Part shown: positions 28,403-35,918 of the stretch, piece by piece
Layout: each line of letters begins with the position of its first letter
Numbering within the stretch: position 1 is the first letter of the stretch
Source of the DNA: a virus
Length of the DNA: 64,000 nucleotides
Direction: 5' to 3' (one strand)
Virus record (IMG/VR): IMGVR_UViG_3300044838_000031
Span: 1 to 64,000 of that record
Program-made: the position numbers and the translations under genes
Notes under the pieces: model-generated
Database searches by the model: none
What the model was told of the DNA's origin: nothing
The model's input: only the letters and a program-made list of their open reading frames with translations

Positions 28403-28794
28403 CTGCCGAACAGCATGTGAGTCAGCCACCACAGCAGTGGTGGCGGGCGGTCGTAGTCCCAGTCGGGGCCGTAGCCGTATGGGCCCCATCCTTGGTGCCA
28501 GTGTGAGTCGCGGTCGCCGTCGCCGCCCCATCCGCGGCCACCGCCACCACCCCAGCCGCCGCCGTGGCCTCCGCCGCCCCAGCCGGGGCGCGGGCCGAAA
28601 CCACCACCGCCGTGCGGGCCTTCATGCGGGCCTTCGTGCGGTCCCCCACCGCCCCCACGGGGACCACCGCCTCCGCCGCCAGGATGGCCACCACCGTGAC
28701 CGCCAGGACCGGAGACAGGAGCGAACGGCGGGACACCCAGATGCCCGTGCAGATCTTCCAGCGCGGCGACCCGCGCCTCCAAGTCGTCGGTCAT
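28399..28794 (-). CDS. Gly/His/Pro-rich low-complexity protein
   Basis: 131 aa. A short normal start (MTDDLEARVAALEDLHGHLG) leads into a long Gly/His/Pro stretch (GGGHPGGGGGGPRGGGGG, then EGPHEGPHGG repeats, then GWGGGGHGGG) and a Trp/Tyr-rich tail (GWGPYGYGPDWDYDRPPP), ending PLLWWLTHMLFGR. The composition is collagen- or glue-like; metal binding by the His is plausible. It is coupled to the transglycosylase-like gene. Function unknown. Confidence 0.6.
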   Translation of the reverse strand: MTDDLEARVAALEDLHGHLGVPPFAPVSGPGGHGGGHPGGGGGGPRGGGGGPHEGPHEGPHGGGGFGPRPGWGGGGHGGGWGGGGGRGWGGDGDRDSHWHQGWGPYGYGPDWDYDRPPPLLWWLTHMLFGR

Positions 28795-29267
28795 GGCGTG
28801 GGGGTGACCGGTACGGGCGGCTCAAGGGCCTCCCCCGCCGCAAGCGCTGCGGCCAGACCCGACTCGTCGGCGGCCGCCAGCGGAACAGCCTGATTGGCGA
28901 CCAGCGTGGCGATGTATCCCTTCAGCGCCGTGAAAACATCGGTGAATCCGGAGGCGAACTTGGTCAGGTCACCCTGTGAAACCTGAACAAGATCAGTCGG
29001 AGCAGTCATTTCATGTCTTCCTTTTTGTTGTGGTACTAGACTTTTCAGATCAGACAGCGCCGCAGCGAGCGCGGTGGTGTCAGCTTTAGGGTGCGGCGTC
29101 AAAGCCGCTGCGATGGCTTCCAGTATTTCCAGCCATGGCGGTGTAGACAGACTGTCTGGCGCAACAACTTTGGCTAGCGCGATGTTGCGGTGCCGCATCT
29201 CAAGTGCCAGCGACAACACGATGCCGACCAGGACGATGATGGTCGCCGTCAAGCCGATGATGATCAC
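28791..29267 (-). CDS. Membrane-anchored Ala/Asp-rich protein with possible internal start
   Basis: 158 aa. An N-terminal span (LTATIIVLVGIVLSLALEM) is followed by a linker, and a second half of helices beginning MTAPTDLVQVSQGDLTKF. A strong AAAGGAAGACATGAA sequence precedes that internal ATG (near 29008), so a shorter soluble product may also be made from the same frame. The dual-start layout recalls holins with antiholin forms. Confidence 0.55.
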   Translation of the reverse strand: MIIIGLTATIIVLVGIVLSLALEMRHRNIALAKVVAPDSLSTPPWLEILEAIAAALTPHPKADTTALAAALSDLKSLVPQQKGRHEMTAPTDLVQVSQGDLTKFASGFTDVFTALKGYIATLVANQAVPLAAADESGLAAALAAGEALEPPVPVTPTP

Positions 29268-29857
29268 TTCGCCGCCCGTTGCTGCGCCAGCCCGATGGCG
29301 TGTTCACTATCCAGGTTTGCCGTGAACCGTGCCACGACAACTGGATTGACTGTCACCATGAGTGTGTTGCTTTGCGCCTTAACGTTTGTCGCGCCCTTCA
29401 CATCGGTGCCGATCCCTTCACCACTCGCGGACCAGTTAGTGGAGCCCTCGAATGCCACACCCGTGCCGACGCACACTCCACCCTTGGTGTGCAAAATCTG
29501 GTGGGTCGCGCTCTCGCAGATCACCACAGAGTTGGCGAAGCCGACCGGATCGAGCGTTTCATCTAGCGCCAGGATCTTGCGCTCATGTACGCCACCGGCT
29601 TGGCTTTTGTCGAGGCTGACCTGCACCCGGGTAGTGGGGGTTTTCAACATGTCCATGATGACGGTGTTCAGCTCGTCATCGTCGTACCCGAACATACTCA
29701 GCTTAAGCGCCAGCTTCTCTTGCATCAGTAGAGCTTTGAGGACACCGTGCACGTCATCGCGGCCGACGAAGAACAGGTAGGCGTCGCCGTGGCCCGGTGT
29801 GAGCGCGCCCTCCAGCGTGAACTGTGCCAGCGCAGCGATTCTCGGATCGTCAGTCAT
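29264..29857 (-). CDS. Phospholipase D-like phosphodiesterase
   Basis: 197 aa. A single PLDc-type motif: ILHTKGGVCVGTGVAFEGST, with NWSASGEG following and QSNTLMV later, as in single-domain PLD-like nucleases that dimerise. The Asp of the usual HxKx4D is replaced by Val here, so the catalytic set is atypical. The N-terminal half is a mixed alpha/beta domain. It could attack phospholipid or nucleic acid. Its position next to lysis genes favours an envelope role, without proof. Confidence 0.6.
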   Translation of the reverse strand: MTDDPRIAALAQFTLEGALTPGHGDAYLFFVGRDDVHGVLKALLMQEKLALKLSMFGYDDDELNTVIMDMLKTPTTRVQVSLDKSQAGGVHERKILALDETLDPVGFANSVVICESATHQILHTKGGVCVGTGVAFEGSTNWSASGEGIGTDVKGATNVKAQSNTLMVTVNPVVVARFTANLDSEHAIGLAQQRAAK

Positions 29858-30076
29858 TTAATGATTCCAATGGTTATAGGGTTGGCGCCGCAGACCGCCC
29901 GGGCCTAGATAGCGGTCACCGAACCAGCGCCGAATCGGGGTTGGCACAAGGAGATAGCCGATCCAGCCGGTCGCGATCCGCAGAAGCGAGAAGGTCAGCA
30001 GGAATGGGATTACCGCCGCGAATAGGTAGCCGTTGGGGCTATCCCAGCATTTTGCTAACCGCTTCGAGAAAGACAT
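29858..30076 (-). CDS. Small membrane protein
   Basis: 72 aa. One to two hydrophobic spans (YLFAAVIPFLLTFSLLRIAT, GWIGYLLVP) and a basic tail. Overlaps the 36-aa peptide gene by 38 bp. Function unknown. Confidence 0.5.
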   Translation of the reverse strand: MSFSKRLAKCWDSPNGYLFAAVIPFLLTFSLLRIATGWIGYLLVPTPIRRWFGDRYLGPGGLRRQPYNHWNH

Positions 30077-30149
30077 GCAGACCCAGTCCGAGGAGTGTCG
30101 CGAGGTAGATCGCCGTCAGCGCGCATACGGCGATCTCCTTGTTAGACAT
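30039..30149 (-). CDS. 36-aa membrane peptide
   Basis: Start TGATG-coupled to the C39-like gene stop. One hydrophobic span (IAVCALTAIYLATLLGLGLH). Holin-like peptide. Confidence 0.45.
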   Translation of the reverse strand: MSNKEIAVCALTAIYLATLLGLGLHVFLEAVSKMLG

Positions 30150-30943
30150 CACGATACTTTGGTGACTTCGGCCAGGTCTGCGCGTAGCTCTTTGTCTTTG
30201 ACACCGTCGATGTCGACCATTTTGGTCAGCATTTCCTCGGACAAAATGCAGGCGCCTTGGTTGTTGTAGGTGGTGTAGAAGTTGTCCGTAAACGGTTGCA
30301 GTTGGCCCCATGTGGGGGCTTGGCCGAGGCCGGCGGCGCGCCCGAAGCAGGGCACGCAGTGCCCACCGGCGATGCTGGTGTCCGATGTGGCGTCCCAAGT
30401 TTGGTGTGCCTGGGTCTGCTCCAGCGCACTGTTAGGCAGGTCGAAACCCAGCGTGGCGCCCTGAAACAGGAACGCGGCGGCCCAGAGCTGGTCGAGGTTC
30501 CCGGGTTTCATCTCGACGTAGGCGGCGATCATGTGCCGCTTACCGGCCGCGTCGACCATCCCGGTGTTGCGCCAAAATTTCAGCATCGTGTCCAGGTCGG
30601 TTCCGGTGTCGGTGGGGTTGGTGCCATCGGGCCACGGCTGCCCGGTCGCCGGATTGTTCAGGACGAAGCCTGCTATGCCGGAATAGTTTTGGAGGACTGA
30701 TGGGGTGTCGAACGGTGCAGGGGTTTTAGACTCGGCGCACCAGAGCAGCGACTGGTGTGCGGCGGCGGCGGGGGCGCAGTCCCCGTACAGGTCGTTGCCG
30801 AGGACCCCCCAGTTTTTGACTAGCGGGTAGTGCCCGAAATCCGGTGGCGGGGTGGGCAGTTTGCGGGGGATGATGTAGTCGGCTAGTTGTAGTTTGATCG
30901 AGCCGGGCCGCGGATCGCGCAATCCCAGCTTGAATCCATTCAT
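30149..30943 (-). CDS. C39/papain-like cysteine peptidase
   Basis: 264 aa. A cysteine-peptidase pattern: NWGVLGNDLYGDCAPAAAAH (Cys about 56, followed by Ala-His), and later SIAGGHCVPCFGRA (His about 195) with an acidic residue downstream. The G-N-D-x-x-G-D-C-x-P-A motif is seen in a group of phage proteins of the C39-like superfamily, some annotated as peptidases. It may digest peptidoglycan peptides at entry or lysis. It follows the tail fibre genes, so it may be a virion component. Confidence 0.55.
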   Translation of the reverse strand: MNGFKLGLRDPRPGSIKLQLADYIIPRKLPTPPPDFGHYPLVKNWGVLGNDLYGDCAPAAAAHQSLLWCAESKTPAPFDTPSVLQNYSGIAGFVLNNPATGQPWPDGTNPTDTGTDLDTMLKFWRNTGMVDAAGKRHMIAAYVEMKPGNLDQLWAAAFLFQGATLGFDLPNSALEQTQAHQTWDATSDTSIAGGHCVPCFGRAAGLGQAPTWGQLQPFTDNFYTTYNNQGACILSEEMLTKMVDIDGVKDKELRADLAEVTKVS

Positions 30944-30960
30944 GCGAATTCCATTCCGTG

Positions 30961-32262
30961 TTATGACCAGTTACCTACGGTGGTGACGGTGGCGGAACCG
31001 ACCGACCAGACCCGGAAGTAGGAGTCGACACCCACAATGGGGGTGGCGGCGGTACTCAAACTGATTGAGGGAATCACGGTGCCCGCGGTGCCTATTCGCA
31101 CCTTGCCCGTGATTTTGGCCCAACCGATCCCTGTGGTGTTCGCGGCGACAATCGCTGTGTTGGCGGCGCGATTCATCGTGCTCTGCGCGTTGATTGTCGG
31201 CGTCACAAGTACTGTTGAGCCACCTAGAGATTCCCAAAATTGGGCTGTGATTACAGCGGTGCCAGCAGCAAGAGCCCACCCAAAGACGCTGCTGGTGCCG
31301 GTGTTCAAGGAAGATAGCGTGAACATGCACTCGAAGAAGTAGCTGCCGATAGGCAGTGTGACCGCACCGTTGGTGCTGGTGTTGAACATTTTTTGTGCCG
31401 CGGTCTGTGACAGCGCAAGGGTGTACGCCGTTGTGAGGGTGCAGAATTGCTCAATGTCGTTGACGCATCGGGTGCTGGCTGCTGGTGTCAGATAGAACGC
31501 TGTGCCGTCATACTCCTGGACCCCTGCGGTTGGGGTGGTGAGGTTGGTTCCAGAAGTTAGTTTTAACGGTGCCAGGCTTGTGGTGCCAGCCGGTAAGACT
31601 AGGCCACCAGCAACCAGGTTCACCAAACCTGTTGCGGCGGTGGACGCATTCGTGCCACCGGAGGCGATGGCCAGCGGTGTGCTGAAGGTTTGCACGCCAG
31701 TGAAGGTTTGCGCGGCATCGGTGCGCGCGATGGTTGCCGATGTTGACGGGAAAGTCATTACCGTGCCGTCAGTACCGATAAGGTAGAGACTGTTGAAGGT
31801 ACTGAGAACTTTGCCCAGAGTGATGGATAGGCCAGTCCACTGGGTGAAATCAGTGGGAGTTGCGACAGAGGCGGTAACAACCACCGCTTGGAGAGCACCC
31901 AGGAAGAAGAGTGCTGTCGCGTTTGACGCCTCCACGGTGACGGATTGAGTTGACTGATTGATAATCGTGTACTGCTGACCAGCGGGCACCGAAGTGGTTG
32001 GTAGTTTCACAATCTGACCGGCGGTAATTCCAGTGAATACCTGAACCTGAGCGGAAGCAATCGTTAAAACAAGGGTGCTTGCCGAGGTAACTGTCGAAGC
32101 GGTGCCTTGCAGGAAGGTATTCGCCGACAGGTTCAGGTTGGCATCCCACCCAGCCCACGCAGACGCCGCGGGCGCGGTGGTGACGCTCGAAGCGTTAGTG
32201 CCGCCGTTAGCGACCGGCAGTAGTCCTGCAACCTGCTCGGTGAGGTTGATCTGCTCGCGGGC
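30961..32262 (-). CDS. Fibre-like tail protein with shared C-terminal domain
   Basis: 433 aa from ATG 32262 (TTG 32280 is the longer option). Thr/Ala/Ser-rich beta repeats. Residues about 55-150 resemble a module in the 32271-33779 protein (TLVLTIASAQVQVFTG against TLTVASAMLQQFTG). The last ~180 residues resemble the 53906-54547 protein (TAYTLALSQTAAQKMFNTST, and both end in GNWS). Probably a receptor-binding or adhesive tail protein. Confidence 0.6.
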   Translation of the reverse strand, partial: AREQINLTEQVAGLLPVANGGTNASSVTTAPAASAWAGWDANLNLSANTFLQGTASTVTSASTLVLTIASAQVQVFTGITAGQIVKLPTTSVPAGQQYTIINQSTQSVTVEASNATALFFLGALQAVVVTASVATPTDFTQWTGLSITLGKVLSTFNSLYLIGTDGTVMTFPSTSATIARTDAAQTFTGVQTFSTPLAIASGGTNASTAATGLVNLVAGGLVLPAGTTSLAPLKLTSGTNLTTPTAGVQEYDGTAFYLTPAASTRCVNDIEQFCTLTTAYTLALSQTAAQKMFNTSTNGAVTLPIGSYFFECMFTLSSLNTGTSSVFGWALAAGTAVITAQFWESLGGSTVLVTPTINAQSTMNRAANTAIVAANTTGIGWAKITGKVRIGTAGTVIPSISLSTAATPIVGVDSYFRVWSVGSATVTTVGNWS

Positions 32263-32270
32263 CATTAGGA

Positions 32271-33779
32271 TCAGTGCCAATACGTCGCGAAAAGTGTGTC
32301 ACCGGTTTGTGGGGCGTTGATAAACGTGATCGAGCTACCCGAGATCGTGTAGTCATTGGATCCGCCGGCCGTCAGCAGCAGGCCCCGCTGGAAGATCATT
32401 TCCGTACCGCTCACCGGCGTATTGACTAGGGTGAACGCGGTATTCGATGAGTTGACCGTCCCGCCGACAGCCTCACGCACAACGTATCCGCCGGCGAGCT
32501 GCGCGGTCGTAGCTGCCACCATAGCGTTAGAGCCGTTGGACGCCAACACCCCTGCCGCTAGCGATGTTTGGATGGTGATCGCCGGAGTTGACGTCGATGT
32601 GGCTACAGTGCCCTGGAAGCCGTTAGCAGTCACCACCGATGCTGAAGTGACCGTGCCGGTGCCGCCGGCGGACAGGTAACCCACATCCCACGTGCCCGCC
32701 GTGGTGCCATTGGATATCAACGTCAAAATCAGCTGCGATCCGGCCGCCATGGTCTGCAGCAGACCGCCGCCGTTGGCGTTAACAGTGACCACACCGGTGG
32801 ACCGGTTGGTGATGTAATACTCTTGCCCGTTGACCAGGGTGGTGCCGGATGGCATCACCACGGTTTGTGTGGTGCTGCCGGTGAACTGCTGCAACATTGC
32901 CGACGCCACCGTCAACGTGGTCGTACCAGCTGCAGTCGCTGTGGTCGCGACACTGCCGATGAACGCCAACGCTGTCAGGGCGGCGTTAGCGTCACGCAGG
33001 GCCACCGTGGACGCGGTCGCGCCGGTCGCCATACCCACAGCGGTGGGTGTCGCGGACGAGCCGGTGCTGTTACCGATCACCGAGTTGGCGGCCAGGTTGG
33101 CCTGTTTCGCCAATGTCACCGCGGCGGCGGCGATGGTGGTGGCGTTGGATCCTGTCGATGCGGTCACATCCCCGGTCAAAGCCGGGCGCGATAGCTGGTT
33201 TCCGGTTTTGGTGAGTGTGGAGTCGACGGTGATCTCGCCGGCGCCGGAGAACTGGGTCCACTTGATGTTGTTAGTGCCGTAGGTGAACGCGCCGGTCGTA
33301 CTCGGTGTGGAAACCACCCAGCCTGAGGCGGCGTTAGCGGTGCCGCCCTCGACATAGCAATACGCACCCTGCGGCAGGTTAGTACCGCTCATGTCGGTTG
33401 CGCGTGCCACCGTCAAGTTCGTCGTGGCGTTCGTGACCTGATACAAGCCGTTACCAGGCTGCGTCGACCCCGCGCTACCGGCGCCGGTCGCCGCCGGGGC
33501 ATCCTTGATCAACACATAGTCGTTGACAGCCGGGGACTGCCCATCCAAGGTGGTGCCAGAGATTGTCGTGACACTGCCCGAGGCGATGGTGATCGTCGTC
33601 TCCGCGCCAGTCGTGGCAGCCACCGCCGACAGCTTCGCGTTCAACCCCGCCGCTACACCATCCACATAACCCTTGGTCGCCACCTGGCCCGACGTCGTCG
33701 GGGTGGCAACATTCAATTGGGTTTGCGTAATGGTGGCAGACGCAATTTGCGTTCCACCATTTATCTGGGTTTGGGCCAC
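32271..33779 (-). CDS. Tail fibre-like protein
   Basis: 502 aa, composed of Thr/Ser/Ala/Gly-rich beta repeats. The C-terminal ~65 residues (GGTVNSSNTAFTLVNTPVSG, then a Gly-rich turn and LFATYWH) form a module also ending the 54561-55346 and 33793-34164 proteins. A start like GGTQIASATITQTQLNVATP is typical of phage fibre N-termini that attach to the baseplate. Likely adhesion to the host surface. Confidence 0.65.
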   Translation of the reverse strand: MAQTQINGGTQIASATITQTQLNVATPTTSGQVATKGYVDGVAAGLNAKLSAVAATTGAETTITIASGSVTTISGTTLDGQSPAVNDYVLIKDAPAATGAGSAGSTQPGNGLYQVTNATTNLTVARATDMSGTNLPQGAYCYVEGGTANAASGWVVSTPSTTGAFTYGTNNIKWTQFSGAGEITVDSTLTKTGNQLSRPALTGDVTASTGSNATTIAAAAVTLAKQANLAANSVIGNSTGSSATPTAVGMATGATASTVALRDANAALTALAFIGSVATTATAAGTTTLTVASAMLQQFTGSTTQTVVMPSGTTLVNGQEYYITNRSTGVVTVNANGGGLLQTMAAGSQLILTLISNGTTAGTWDVGYLSAGGTGTVTSASVVTANGFQGTVATSTSTPAITIQTSLAAGVLASNGSNAMVAATTAQLAGGYVVREAVGGTVNSSNTAFTLVNTPVSGTEMIFQRGLLLTAGGSNDYTISGSSITFINAPQTGDTLFATYWH

Positions 33780-33792
33780 TAGATGCTCCTAT

Positions 33793-34164
33793 TTAGATGA
33801 GGTAATCGACCGTGAGAACATCGGTTACCAATGGTGCTGTCGTGAAAGTTATTTGCGCAGCACCGGATTCGTTGTAGCCGACGTTGAGGCGTTCACGCAG
33901 ACCGTTGCGGAAGACCTGCGTCGAACCGGCCAGATAAGAGTTGACGAGGGTGAACACCTCATTGACACCGTTCTGTGTTCCGCCCGGAATCTCGTTCTCC
34001 ACAGGCGCATTCGAACCCGACGGCCCTTCCACACCGGGCACCCCCGGAACCGGCATAATCAACACCGGCGTCGGCCCCGGCGGCACAACAGCTATCTGGG
34101 GTGGACCGGGCGGCGCTAACGTCACCACCGCGCCCGACGGCAACAGGATCGGCTGCTCAGTCAT
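33793..34164 (-). CDS. Small tail protein with fibre-tip module
   Basis: 123 aa. A Pro/Gly/Val-rich start (PPGPPQIAVVPPGPTPVLIM, collagen-like) then the shared C-terminal module (GGTQNGVNEVFTLVNSYLAG). It overlaps the upstream gene by 8 bp. Probably a short adhesive tail protein. Confidence 0.55.
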   Translation of the reverse strand: MTEQPILLPSGAVVTLAPPGPPQIAVVPPGPTPVLIMPVPGVPGVEGPSGSNAPVENEIPGGTQNGVNEVFTLVNSYLAGSTQVFRNGLRERLNVGYNESGAAQITFTTAPLVTDVLTVDYLI

Positions 34165-34525
34165 TTCTTTGAACGGTGCCCTTGGCCCAATTAAAAGTGT
34201 CCGGCGTCGGCGTATTTACGTAGGCGATACGGATACGGATCAGCGCCCCAGTCGGAATCAGGTCGGTCACCGACGATTCCACTTTCCATACGACGTTGTC
34301 GCCGTTGAAGATTCCCGGCCACGCATCCAACTGTGTCCACGATGTGACGGGCTGGGTAGTGTCGGTGGTAGCCGGATAGACGTAGACGGTTGCGGTGGTG
34401 CCGACCGGGTATAGCGGGGACGGGGAGCCGGGTTGGGGCACCAGCTGAATAATCCAGTCCTGTCCCATAGAGAGTAGGACGGTGACCGGTATCGGTTCCC
34501 AGCCCAGCTCAACCGGAAAAGTCAT
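34157..34525 (-). CDS. Minor structural protein
   Basis: 122 aa, beta-rich (WIIQLVPQPGSPSPLYPV, TATVYVYPATTDTTQPVTSW, NVVWKVESSVTDLIPTGALI). Lies in the tail-fibre block. No motif recognised. Confidence 0.5.
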   Translation of the reverse strand: MTFPVELGWEPIPVTVLLSMGQDWIIQLVPQPGSPSPLYPVGTTATVYVYPATTDTTQPVTSWTQLDAWPGIFNGDNVVWKVESSVTDLIPTGALIRIRIAYVNTPTPDTFNWAKGTVQRND

Positions 34526-34532
34526 GCGGCGC

Positions 34533-34967
34533 TCATGACGCGGTCAACTGGAGCACGACACCGCCAGCCCAGTTGATGGAAAACGTGACACCGACCGGGG
34601 ATTGGGTGCCGCCGAAGTTGACGAAGCCGACCAGCGGATAGTTGGAATACGTGGAGCCGATACTTGTGTTGTAGATGATCCCGTAGGCGGTGTTGAACGT
34701 TGCGGTAGGCCAGGATGTGTTGGCGGCGGACAGGGTCCAGATGTTGCTGCTGTTCGCTACCGTCATCGAGGACAGGGCGACCCCGCCGGCGGTGTAGCCG
34801 GTGCCGGTGATTTCGAAGGCGCCCGGGGTGGAGGCGTAGGTGTCGGTGGCCTGGTTGGGGGTGTAGGACGATGTGGTGAGCATGACTTTCAGCGTGTTAG
34901 CGGGAATGTTGCCGCCGGCGAGGGCGGTGCTGAGTCCTTGCCCGTACCAGTGCGCGGTGACAGTCAT
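34533..34967 (-). CDS. Minor structural protein
   Basis: 144 aa, beta-sandwich-like repeats (NTLKVMLTTSSYTPNQATDT, GTGYTAGGVALSSMTVANSS, VGVTFSINWAGGVVLQLTAS). It resembles small phage tail proteins with a jelly-roll-like profile. Probably part of the tail tip. Confidence 0.55.
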   Translation of the reverse strand: MTVTAHWYGQGLSTALAGGNIPANTLKVMLTTSSYTPNQATDTYASTPGAFEITGTGYTAGGVALSSMTVANSSNIWTLSAANTSWPTATFNTAYGIIYNTSIGSTYSNYPLVGFVNFGGTQSPVGVTFSINWAGGVVLQLTAS

Positions 34968-34982
34968 TAAAGCGCCTGCTTT

Positions 34983-35918
34983 CTAAACGACGGTTGGCGT
35001 CGGGATGCTCGCCGTAACTACCAGGACGGGCCACTGAAGGGTGGGCGCGGGGATGACAGCTGTGACCCCCATAGCCGGTGCGGCGAGTCCGCCACTGACG
35101 GATGTGGACACACCCGGCGCGGGAATCACCCCCATCACAGTCACGGCCGGCGCGGTAATGCCCGCATCGAATGGCGACGGAATGTACACCGGCCGGTTGT
35201 AGGCGGACTCGATGGTAGGGCGGACAGCTTGATCGAGTGCCTGCGTGATCGGGTTCAAGGCGGTGCCGCAGATGGGTGCCGGATCGGTGAGCGACCAGAT
35301 GTAGGTGATGTTGCCGACGACCTTGCTGACGTTTCCCGGGGCGGTGGGGTTGGGGTTGACATTCTCGTAGTGGGGGTGGACGTTGGCCTGCCCGGCGAAG
35401 GCGTTCATTTCCGCATCGAACAGGCCGGCCCCCGACCCGGTCGGCCAGTCGGCCCAGCCGTCGTATTGCCTTGCTATAGAAAGGCATTGGAAGCTAGTCC
35501 CAGATGGTGCGGTGATGCCGCTGGCGGCGAACCAGTTGGGTAGCCACGCGCCGGTGGCGGGGCCGAGCGCGCCGCCGTACACCGACACAGAATTCCCGAT
35601 GAATACGAAAGATAGGTTTGAGGGACTGATGGTGGTGGTGCTGATCGGGCCGGTGACATAGTTGGACAGCCAGTAGTTACCGATCACCGCCCCCAGGCTG
35701 TGCCCGAACACCACCATCTGCCCGGTACCAGCCACCAAGTAGGTGTTGAGCATCGCCGCGCCCTGCTGCACAATGTTGAGGAACAGGCCGTTTGTGTTGA
35801 TGGGAACGATGATTGCGGTGTTGCCGGCGGTGATCGCGCCTTGAAGCTGGGACGGCATGTAGTTGTAGATTTCAAGCTCGCTGAACGCTCCACCCAACAT
35901 GAACACCGTCGAGGTCAC
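34983..35918 (-). CDS. PE-PPE-like alpha/beta hydrolase in the tail cluster
   Basis: 311 aa. A serine-hydrolase nucleophile elbow, VVFGHSLGAVIGN (Ser74), and the segment IARQYDGWADWPTG, which matches the region of the PE-PPE/cutinase-like domain where ..YDG.ADFP occurs in mycobacterial proteins. The C-terminal 80 residues are a Pro/Val/Ala repeat (APAVTVMGVIPAPGVSTS, with a second IPAP). A mycolate- or lipid-esterase on the tail tip would help open the mycobacterial envelope at infection. This is an inference; another role is possible. Confidence 0.6.
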   Translation of the reverse strand: MTSTVFMLGGAFSELEIYNYMPSQLQGAITAGNTAIIVPINTNGLFLNIVQQGAAMLNTYLVAGTGQMVVFGHSLGAVIGNYWLSNYVTGPISTTTISPSNLSFVFIGNSVSVYGGALGPATGAWLPNWFAASGITAPSGTSFQCLSIARQYDGWADWPTGSGAGLFDAEMNAFAGQANVHPHYENVNPNPTAPGNVSKVVGNITYIWSLTDPAPICGTALNPITQALDQAVRPTIESAYNRPVYIPSPFDAGITAPAVTVMGVIPAPGVSTSVSGGLAAPAMGVTAVIPAPTLQWPVLVVTASIPTPTVV

